This document shows, in pieces, positions 48,101 to 60,100 of a stretch of DNA of 64,000 bases (positions are counted from its first letter, which is position 1; every line of letters begins with the position of its first letter). Location of the stretch: positions 23,519,513 to 23,583,512 of the forward strand of contig CM057147.1 in NCBI GenBank assembly GCA_029964075.1. The letters are read 5' to 3'. The notes under the pieces are model-generated. The model saw nothing but the letters and a program-made list of their open reading frames with translations, was not told the DNA's origin and did not search any database. This DNA is from Patiria pectinifera (Eukaryota; Echinodermata; Asteroidea; Valvatida; Asterinidae). The position numbers and the translations under genes are program-made.

Positions 48101-51100
48101 AATTGCATAAAAAGAACCCAGTAAACACTTATCGCTAAGAGAAGGGGTTTGCCCCGGTGTTTCTGGCCTCCTGTATAAACTCCCACGTGGAGTATTTAGG
48201 AGAAGAACCAACCAAGAACCAAGAAAAACCAAGAAAACCAGTCATATTCTTGTAGTCTGGTTTCCTGACCCCACTTACGATGAAACAAAGCAATTTATAG
48301 ACTTTGGGGGAATTGTAAGGTCAGAGAATCATTCTAGCAGGCTGTGATCAATTGCAAAAGAAAATGCAAAAGAAAATGCGGAATAACTAAATAAAAAAAA
48401 TTAGGAGCAATTTTTGAAAAAAGCCAGTTTTCTCCAACGCTGGTCGGCCGACAAGGGTTGGAAAAATACAAGTTTTCTTGAAAATGTTAGCACATGAGGA
48501 GCTACGATTTTACAGGATGCTTTTGACTGTCATTCCCTAACAATCCACTAAGGTATTTCGTGATAATGTGATCATTTCGTTTTTGATGTTTGCAAATGTT
48601 GTATCTTCCTTTAAAATTACATGTAGGAAGAATTAACCTTGGTTTACTATACATTGTTAGATTCTGGAGAATTCTGAAAGCTTATCCAAAATGCCGTGAG
48701 AGTTTCTAAAAACATGATCCCATTACATGTATTAATCCTGCATTTAAAGGGGTCATCACAATAATCATCGAAGCTTTTATCATTACCGGTACCTCACCAT
48801 TATCACTACTACTTTCCCCTGCCTCCATCACCTTAATTGCTCATAAAGCTCTCACATTATACATGTAGATAAGAATAACACCTCTCTGCTAGTGGCAGGC
48901 CATTATGTGAAATTAGCAGCAGACGTATAGCGTCTTGAATCACTGCCTCCAAGACACTTTGCCATTTTCCTGATCAATACAGCGGGTGTATGCGTAGGCA
49001 CAGACTGGCTTCCTGAGTGTTTCTGGCTTGAGGTTTCTTAAAACAGTTCGGGGCATTCGGTTATTGAATAAGACAGAGAAGTACTGCATGGCGTAACAGT
49101 CTGGGGTTTTACAGTTGACCTGTGACAAATTATAAGGGGAGGGAGTTTAAACGTCAATGAAATTCTTGTGGTCATTTACAACATGTAATGTATGTGTAAC
49201 TGTACATTCAATTATATGGTTTCACAAAGAAGTAATGTATGTACGCGCATACATGCACAGTACTCATGTGCATGTGCGTGTAGATTTACATTAATTAAAA
49301 TACATTTATTTACTCATGTACATGCACATAACTATACACAGACTGTGAAATCACACTCAATTTTCCAACCATTTACATTAATGTACCATTCAGTTGTGTC
49401 TGACTTTTCCCTCTGAGTACATGATTTATGCATGTATACGTACATGTGTGAATAGGCCGAGGTTTACAATGTTGTACCAAAATAAAGTACCTTCTTCCAA
49501 ATTTGTCCAGGAGGACTTGGTACATCTTTGCAGTTGATTTTAATTACCTATTGATCAATTTGGGTCTAATATTGGACATTTACATGCTGCACTCTCTTTT
49601 TTATCATCTAAAATTGATCGTGCTCGGTCAGTCTTGCATCTTATTTCTTCCTCTGCAATCCTGTCACAAGAAAACTTGGGAATTTCATTTACTCTACTTC
49701 AGCAGTGTTCGTTTAATGTTCATCAGCAGCATATGCATGTACTACTCATCAGCAGACATTAGGAATGCACTGTCGGCCCAAGTCATCCTTCTCCTAGTTC
49801 AGACCTCCCTGTGTACGTCAATCCTATCATTGCACCTGCTCACAGAATGTGGTCTGGTCTACCTGGCATTCTTCTTACTGATCCTCAAACCAAAAAGACA
49901 GGGGCACGCAATCCCCATGGCTTAAGATGCCCTACATCTTCGTCAAGTGAGGATGCTCCGGGAACTGACTTCTTCATGATGCCGAGACGAGGCCAGAAGC
50001 CGGAGACCTCCCTCCCCTTCCCTTCAGCATCCCTGAGACATTCTTTGGAGGCGCGTCTGTCTAGTGCCCTTGACACTTTCACATCTATTGCTGGGGAGGA
50101 AAAGCTGTGTGTTGCAATGTACTAGTATTGATTTAAGTATCAACATCAGAATCCAGATTTTACTTAGAAAATTCAGTGACAACAATTATTGAGATATGTA
50201 CATAGTATCACACATTCAATTCTTACATTGTATCTCATTCTTATACATTTGTAAATGTATAGCTGTCCTACGGAGATGTCGCAGTGAGATGTCTTCATGT
50301 TGCCATGCATGATAGATGAACAAGTTGATGCATCAGTCAGTGATCAAAATGAGATCACCCACCCACATCCCCATAGATCTGTGGATGAGGCGTTGAGATA
50401 CTTTCTCATACGGCCCTGCTGATACCAAAATCGATATGTGAATTATGGATCATCACCCATCCCCATTTCTTTTATGTGGATGTTGCAGATGCCATCCCGT
50501 ATGGTCCTTCTGATACTGATAGCATTTGATGATTGATATGCAACCTCTCACTCATCACCCAGCCCCATCTCCTTCTATATCAGTGGACATTACGTTGAGA
50601 TGTCATCCCATATGCTCCTGCTAATAGCATTCGATTATTGATATGCGATCCATTAATCATCACCCATCCCCATCTCATATTGATGTTGCATTGATATGCT
50701 GTCCCATATGGTCCTGCAGATACCGGTAGCATTTGATGATCGATATGTGATCTATCAATCATCACCCATCCCCATCTACTAAATGTATCTTAGGATCTTA
50801 GGATGCTGCATTGAGATGCTTTCTCATGCTGATACCCTCATAGCATTCAATAATCGATATGTGAATCATGGATTGTCACTCATGCCCACTTCTTTAGATG
50901 CCATCCCATATGGTCCTGCAGATAGCTTTTGATGATCGATATATGATCCATCAATCATCACCCATCCCCATCTCCTCCAATACCTATATGGATGTTGCGC
51001 TAAGATGCCATCCCATATGGTCCTGCTGATAGCATTCGATGATCGATATGTGATCCATCAATCATCCCCCTTCCCCATCTCCTCCTACATTTACATCCGA

Positions 51101-54100
51101 GGATGTTGCGCTGAGATGCCATCCAATATGGTCCTGCTGATTTCCCAAATGGGAAGCATCCGACTCCTTAAACCAATCTTATGAGATAATCCTTGGTGAG
51201 ATGCTCAGATGAGTTGTCAAGATGGGAGGTGTTTATAAAAACATTCAAGTAGGCCTACAGTTGTACATCACACTTTCGCGGGTACATGTAGCTCCATAAC
51301 AGATAGCTTGCAACTGTTGGTAAAAATTAACAGCTTGAAAAGGTCACGTAATGAAAAATTTACCTTTGCAATAACAAATAAGGGCAAAGCTATCAAACTT
51401 GTTTTTGTCTAGTCAATAAATAACACATTTCAATCAATATTTGAGTGATTCATGAATATGCGTGGTTCTGAGATGAAATCAGGAGAAAGTCAAAGCTATC
51501 ACTGGACTCCACCGTACGCGCCTTCAAATCATATGCGTTCCATGCACAAGCACCCCCTCAACGGTAAGAAAGGGAGAGTTGGGGGATACCACTAGGAGAG
51601 ACAGTCGAACAGATTGCCGACTTTGGCTTTATGCACATTGAGAAAAAAAATTAGTCGTGCGTACACGTTATACGCACGTGAACTAATATGTACAACATTT
51701 GCTTTTCAGGAATAAAAGGATTTGGAAAGGATTTATGTTATATGTTATAGCAAATATTGTTAAACTGTCTTGTTTTTTTTTTTTTTGCTGAAGAAAAAAA
51801 GAAAAAAAATCATGCATGCTGTTGCTGTTGTAGTCCCTGACCCCACTTACATGTGAGATGAAGATGAAATTTATTTTTTTGGGTTGGTGAGGTGTCAGAA
51901 TCAGTCTAGGCTTCTAGCTTCTCTGTCACAGGTGTGCAATCAATTTGCAAAAAAAATGAATAATAAAAAAAAAATGAAAATTAGGTTTGAAAAAAAAACG
52001 TGTGTTGACCAGAGTTGGAAAAAAATTGTGTGTAGTTTTTGCACACCAGGAGCCATGATTTTACAGGATGCTTTAGACTGTCATTCCCTATAATCCAGTA
52101 AGGTATTTTGTGATAATTTGATCATTTCGTTTTTTGATGTTTGCAAATGTTGTATCTTCCCTTTAATATGCGCACGTACTGTCCACGCGACTCTTAAAAG
52201 TAGTAAATATGCGCTGTCTGTTGTTCACGCACGGAGTCATTATGTGCATCAGTCTTCCCAATCTTACGTGACATCACAAGTTTGTTTTTCCGACTGTACC
52301 CTGTGACATTTAATGACATTTTCAATCGATGACAAGAGTATGATTTAAGTATTAGTGCGGTAGAAGTGATGAGGCTTACTAAAGAAGTCTGTCACAAAGT
52401 GATGAATGCTGTTGATGAAATTGTAATTAACCTTTTTGCTCGTTAAAAATGATTGATGACCTCTTGGTGTGGGAATGATTTATTAGAGACTTGTGTTGTT
52501 TAGATTGTACTTTCTTTGTAAATGAAAGGTGACTTCTATTAAAAGTCATGATGTTTTCCAAATAGCAGTTCTTCTACACATTTTAATCTGGTTATCACAA
52601 TTTTAATTCTACTATTTTTTTAACATGAAAAAAAGTAAAACTGCAAATTAGTTCCTTGGTAAAACGCAAAGTCTTGTCTGAGTTTCCTACAGCACTTCCA
52701 ATGACTTAGCAGATTTTGATTTATTTATTTACATACATTTGTAACATTTTCTGTGTTTTTAAAGGACCAGCTATTTTTGCATCCAAAGTTGAACATAAAT
52801 AGGAATTTGGTATATTAATTGGTAGTGTACTACCTTTTTTTTTGTCTTAAGGATTTGCAAAAATTGAGCACATTTCAACTTTGGAGCATGTTGCTGCAAA
52901 TATGTTTCATGACGTCAAATTGGCTATGCATTCACATCCGCTTGAAGCATAAACTAGCACTGATGAAACAGTACGTTCACCGAGCTGTCCGTAGCCCCCC
53001 CCCCCCCCCCCCTTGCCAAGTATCTCAATCAGACGGGACGATGTTTGCGATGTGTCATCAACTTTGTCTCAAAGGACAAGTCCTTTCTGAGGTCGTGGCA
53101 AATGTCTGAGGACTTTATTTGCTCATTGGAGCCTCTGCCAAAATTGCTGTTGATGCAAGACCGTATTTAGCCCGAAGGTTGCAGTGTAAAATATAATGAA
53201 TCTTGATTTGTCCATTTTGTTGAATGTTTTGGAATTGATGTATATCGGTACTTCATATTTGGAGTACAAATATTCTTTTAAATACTACATGTTCATGTAG
53301 ATATAGTGTTTTTTTTAAACGTTTGCAGTATTATCTGTAATGGAAAAACAATTTTGAAGCTATCAGAGTGTCAGTGTTTACATTATTTAAGTTGTTAGTC
53401 TGAGACTGAGAGCCATGAAAAATATCATTTATCAGAAATTTCAAGGTGTAGGCCCCTATTTCAAATCCCAAAGTGATGCTGAAAATTACATTTTGTGGGC
53501 AAGAATTTGAAAAGTACATAAAGTCAGACCAGTTAAACAAGTTTCATTTTGTGTTCGTCAATTAAACTTAATAACATCCTGATTTCATACTTCTCAGAAT
53601 CGAGCAAAAAATAGATGATATCTACTACATGTACCACCAAGTGCCTCATTTAAAGGGGCACTAGGTCCTGAAATCCCCAAAAATTTCATGTTTTGGATTG
53701 TTTACTTATCCTATTTCAAACATGTGGTTGAAAGGAAATCAACCTAATGTCTGTTGTGTGTCTCAGGATCAGCGGTGACCAATCACCAATGCAAAATACT
53801 TTACGCGCACGAATGAAATCACAGGAATAACACAAAAACATCCAGTTTTTAAAGGGTAGTTGTGTGGATGTTTCTATCCTAGTTTTAAATGTTCTTTCCG
53901 ATCAACATCATCTCGTTCAAAGCGCGTTTTGTAGCCCAATTGGGCTGTTCCAGGACCTAGTGTCCCTTTAATTTGAAGACTAGTGACGTCAAGGGTATAT
54001 GTATACATACGTATATGTAGTGCGTGTAGAGGCAGGCAATGAGTTAATGAAAGTGATAATGGCTGGGAAATATTCATAGACATTTATCAGTCACCTAAAT

Positions 54101-57100
54101 AAACAGGAAGAATGGAATCGGTTACTGATTGATGTGCTTAAAATACTTTATCAGGTTTTTTTTCGTTGTGAAAATAGTTTGTGCTTACGTGTATATATCC
54201 GTCTGGTATTTCGCGTGTCTGAGAATCCTCAAGCAATATTTTGAAATAGACTGAGATATTGCACGGAGACTTACACGAACATGCGTACATTTATAACATT
54301 AAATCACAAATTGGAATGTTGAATGTATTCCTAGGTTGAACCAATATATTATGTCTCCACATTTTGCTTTCAGACAAAACAGATTCAATATTTCTTACTC
54401 AAGTAAAATGCATCAAAATGATTCAAATGCCAAATCTGAAACATCTTTTTTATGCCACAGCCCAGGGCAAACAATTCCTCAAATTTTTCACCCAGATGCA
54501 TGTGATGAGTCCACGCAGTGTCTCCAATTCTTGAAGTCGGATCTTTCCAGCCTCGAGTTTCAGCGCTTGATGGATTGAATATATTCCTGCAGATGAAAAG
54601 AGACAGGAGGATTCTTGCCTTACATGTTAGCCATCGCCACAGGTCGATAATGCCAGCCAAAATTGCCTGTGCCTACAAGATTACTGCAGTATCGGCATCA
54701 AGTTCACTCTGAAAATGATGTGGATTATCTGGGCAGGCATACACGTTCCCAAAACATCATAACAAGATTGGCTTAGATTTATAGGATTATTAAAGTGACC
54801 AAATGACCAACTCATAAGTCAAGTGCATATGGTTTGCGAGACGTAATAAACCTTTGATAATTGACTGAAACGAACAGGACAGATGGTCACTAGGCTTTAT
54901 CAACAGAGTTTTAAATATCTTGAAAAGCCACTTGATCCACATTGATTTAGGCCAATATTAATCACAGAGTTAGTCTTGAATTAAATTAATTTGGGTTGGG
55001 CTCCATTAAGGTCTTTAGGATTAAACAAATGAAAATTAAGGGGTACGGTCCTCCCTATGTTGGTTACTGTACGTACATGTAGAGTGCATTTTTTACAAGA
55101 TTACCTTCTTGCGTATTTAATGAAAGCCACAGTCAAGGTTATAGAGAGCCACATATAATTTTCAGTGATCAAGGTAAATGTACAGGTGAATACAGCCGAC
55201 AAGTGCATGAGATAATGGGACTGGAAAGTAATCTGTGCAGGCATGGATCAAGGCCAACATTAAGGTCTAAAAAGGGTTCAACTCTACTCACACAGTACCG
55301 GTATGTTTGTACATGTACATGTACCAGTACATGAAACATGTTCATGTACATGTTATATGCTTTCAAGTACTCAATTTTCTTTGCCATAATTTGGAAAATG
55401 TTCCCAGTCGTATTAAGAAAGCAAGATTTGCAGTCAGACAAAGATTTCTTTCTTTGAGTTGGGACTCGTTGGGGTGGGCTACATGTACCGGTAACTCCCA
55501 TCGCAATTTGCCTGTCTTTATGGCATTTACAGATGTAAATGTAGAAAGACCTGAACATACGAGAACTTTGTACTTTTACTTCACGATGCACATGTGAACA
55601 TGTACTTATTTGCTTTTTGAGTGTTGAACCAGCAAAGCCCGATTGCCCTCTGTCCCTTATTAGTAATGTCAGCCCTTCTTAGCATTTGCTGGAATACCAG
55701 CTGGCATCTCCACCCCTGCAATTTAGTTAATAAATAATAAATTTTTCAAGAGCGTGAGGAATTCGAGAGGACTTCGTTATGAACTACAGGCTTACAATGT
55801 AATGTGTCGTGTACTTTCATAATGAAATACATACATGGACAAGTAGCGTGGTCGGGATTTACTGGGGGTTTTTGTTTTCAGTTTTTGTACATGGACACTA
55901 AATACAAGTACATGTAAGCACATCTACAGGAGTCTGAATAAGTAACCAATTTGATCTAAAATACTTCACGGCGATTCTGTTTTAATTAGGTCGACGCTGC
56001 ACCAATTTCTCTTTTACCAAAGGTGCTACTCCTCACGTCTCTTATCAACTCAGCATTTTGCCTGAGGGAAAAAATCCCCAGATTCTGTTATCCATCTGTG
56101 CTACATCAGCATGACTTGAGGAACCCCTCCTATATCAAGTTGTCATATTATGACAGTGTCACTGCCAGATGTACATGTACACGGCTTGCATGTGTGTATG
56201 GTGCTTGAAGTCAATGGGCAAAATGAAGACATCTTCGCCAATTGCAAATTCTTTCCATTTTCACTTCTTGCTCGGCTCTTTCAGGAAACTCTCTTTAGAA
56301 TCCCATACTTCAAGGTTTGTTTTAAAGCACAAACGATTTATCATCTCCTGTCAAAGCAAATTTGTCATCACGGCAAATGTGATATTCAGATTGATCTTGT
56401 GGGCAACGCTCAGCCAAGTTCACTGACCAGTGTCAACAGTCACCACAGAATCGCATCAAGAATATTTTGCTCACGATGCCGCGTGTCTTGCGGGGCAATC
56501 GTCGATAATTATCGTCCTGCATACTGAAATTTGGTTTGCCAGACTTGCATTATTCTACAGGCCTGCCAGGGGCTTGTTTTTATTCTACAGTACTTTAGAC
56601 ATGTACACGTATGGCTTCTTAGTTTTCACTTTGGCTTGAATTGTAGAGTGTTTGTGATGCAGTTAGGCATGATATCGCACCTGTCTTACATATATATACA
56701 TTCGACTCTCGTTAGTACAAACTCTGTTAATACAAATTCTGGTTATAACAAACATAAAACCGACTGTGCACAATGAATGGGACTGATGTTCCTCTTAATA
56801 CAAAATTCTGATATAACAAACAATTTGGCTAGGTCGGAATGAGTTTGTATTAACGAGACTCGACTGTACATAATTCTGTATTAGGTAGGCCTTACTGTTC
56901 AGTTTCTTTCAACAGTATGTAGTGCAGCCTGGTTAACTTTCATCTTAGCCACTTTTTTCGGTTAGATAGATCAGGCGCATGGCAGTTGAGGAAAAGAGCG
57001 GGAAAAATGTTCAGAATGTACCTAATTGTATGAAGTATGAAAACAAATTCTCCACGCTACATCTAGTACCCAGGAGATTTGTCCCATCTACGCGAACAAG

Positions 57101-60100
57101 ATTTTCTGAATTTCTGTCGGCTTCGATGTGTGTAAAATATTCACACGGAATTTACTCACTGTGTAATTGAACATTCAACTTATTAGAATGTTTTAGTATA
57201 CATTGCATTTTGGTTTCTTGTTCAGCATTGCTGGGCACTATTTGATTTTTTTTCTGAAGACTGTTTATGAAAATTCATCATGAATATTCGGAGGCTAATG
57301 TTGAATCACTTCACTGCAAGGGCTTGTTTAAAGATTCATATTACCTGTGATTTTCAAAACAAAAAATTGATTAGTTTCTCTTAATAACTCTTCAATTTTG
57401 TATGTTTTGTTTCAACGTAAAAAAAACCACTTTTTTTTCAAAGTGGGGCGTCTGAAATTCCCTGAAAAGGGATTTCATTTTGCCAACAAATAAGCCTGCC
57501 GAGTAAGAGCTGAATTATTGTCAGGCCGCACATAGGCCTAATTTAAATCTTGTACGGAAATAATGTGTACAAAAATATGTCTGTGTATTTTTTTGTTCAA
57601 TTGCTCAATCAAAATGAATAAGCTTTTTACTGCTAGGAAATATCGATTAGTAAAGAAAATTGCACGAGGACTTCTCCTCTGTACATGTACACATGTACAC
57701 TATAGAAATGGTCTACCTTCCACAGCATCATGGCATAATGTGTTTGAACACTTTTCAAATTAATATTGCTATTGCACATGTTCCAAATATTTGATTATTG
57801 CTAATGATTATCGCAGAACCCTTGAAATAACACAGGAGTCCTTGTTGCCTGTCTGTGTCCTTCCGTGAAGCAACCAAAGAGTCGCAGCCAACAAAACACA
57901 AATAAAAATTAATAATCCATGGCATTGATAATATTTAATAATAGGCAACGTTTTCTTTAAAGGGACTTGCGTGGACAGGGAACCTATTATCGGGTACACA
58001 AAAGAGGGGCCGCAAAACACACAGCGGGGTTTGTCAAAACTCGAAAGAATTGTTGCCTGTAAAGAAAAGATTCCTTTTTTAATGGTTGTAAGACAGCTCA
58101 TGGTGCGATTGATTTACTTTAACGCTTGGTTTAACCTTGACAATTTGAAAAGAAGGAATTAGGAATTCTCAGTTTATGGAAAAAAAAAAACTAGGCTGGG
58201 GATCAGATCTATTGATTGGCCCCCTGGTGGGAAAGTATGGATTTTGAGGACATTTGGGTTGCCACATGACACCTACTGCGAGGCACATCTTTTCTGTTCT
58301 GTTTAGGTCAGTAACCTAATGTCTGTAAAAGTGAAAAATAGTCAAGCATGAAAGCTGGGCAAGAACTCCCTTTTACATGTACAGGTTCATGTACCGGTAT
58401 GTCTTGACTAATTTAGGACGAGAAGAATACAATTTTAAAATTTCAAGTATTTTTAATGTTAGGATTTGTTTTTAATTAAAGGTTATAACTTTATTTATGT
58501 CAGATACGTGTACCCAAAAGTCTGGTCACAAAAAAGTGAAAAAGAGTATTGATCAAGCATTAAATCTTTTTTAATTTTATTAAATCATTAGAACTCTGTT
58601 ATATGATACACAAGTTCATGTACCTTGACTAATTTAGGACAAGAAATATATACACATTTTAAAATTTCAAGCATTTAATGTTAAGTACTTCTTAATATAT
58701 GATCCACACTACAGTGTTGGCCAGGTTTTGTTTCAAAAAAGGATAAACTCTTGAGTGTATGTATGCACAATTAGATCATTTGCGACGTATTTATCCACAA
58801 AAGTTGTTCAAAACCAGTCAACAAATCGGGGATTATTTTAGACTATCCATTTCCACTCACTGCATACTTTTGGTGTGTGGGCATTACGAAAGGCAGTAGT
58901 GCAGCTGCATAATATGCAAAAGTAAAACGAAAGGAATTTTTGTGAATGGGTCCGGGAAAAGGACCCAGTGAGCTTTGACAATAGAACACAGTACTACAGG
59001 AATGTGGAGGATGTACTCTAGTAACTCTTTGAATTACTTGATTCTTTAAATCTTTCAAAAGCCTGAAAATACTGTGCATGCAGAGACCACAGAGCAGCAT
59101 TCTATTAGAGTGTTTGGAATATTTCAACTACGTGTATGAGCAAGCCAGTGATTCCTTCAAAAAGATTGTACTTAAATCCCAGTAGGCCTACAAGGTTGAG
59201 TTCCAGCTGATAAAATGTAGCATTTGTGATCAACTCTGTAAAAAAAAATAAAAAAATAAAAAAAAAAATTGTATGAAAGTTGTGCCTTTTGAAAGAGACT
59301 TCAAACTTCACAGAATGGATTTACTTAGCACATATACTTTTTAATTTTTTTTAACAAACTCAACACACAAACATACATCGTAATCTCATAGAGATCAGAT
59401 AGAAAACTTTTTGAACATCAAATTCAATTTTGTTTGTTTTTCTCAAAATTTTAGATATTCAACACGCGATGAGTCATCAAAGAGATCATATCGAATTGAG
59501 TCGTCTTTAGGACTTACATGCATTTTGAACATGTACACGTACATGTACATGTACATGCACTGTATGTTTTAGTCCTTTTGAAATCTAAGTTATTGTGTAC
59601 AGCGTGCATACTGTGCATGTGTCTTTTTCGACATGTGCATGCATGTCAAGCATCCAATCTCTACCCACAGCTCTCTTAATACTTCCCGACATCATCACTG
59701 TAACCATGGCGACAGTCGTACCTGTCACACTGCCCTACTTGTTTCAGGTGTGTCGAAAGAAAATGTGGTCTCCGTTGTGCTGGACAGGTGTTGAGCACAC
59801 ACAGGCTCAGCCCCCTGTGGTTCCTCAACTCAAACCCTCACGCAAAAGCCCCTCGGAGGCAGTCCGTAGGCATTCACTTATGTTTACACCGGTAACCCTG
59901 CTGGGAGAACCGGTCGCACAAGTGAACACATTTTACTGTTCGTGCCGGCATCGCTTGTGGAAGCATTGTTAGACTTGCCAAATATGTTTTTGACATTCAT
60001 TTTCTCGTTTACCTGAACTGTTTCATGCTGTGTGGACTGTTAAAGGTCTGAACCATGAAAATGTACTTGGTTCTATTTTGTTGAGAGATAATTAAAGGAG

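Noticed and set aside
50330-51150. Regular repeats resembling a CRISPR array
   Set aside because: Units vary in length and sequence with no constant repeat/unique spacer pattern, inside an animal intron; it is a diverged minisatellite.
59595-59972. 125-codon plus-strand frame in the GAS2-like intron
   Set aside because: Starts in a (GTACAT)n-like region, shows no recognisable domain, and the two-exon GAS2-like product is continuous without it. It could only be rescued by transcript evidence.
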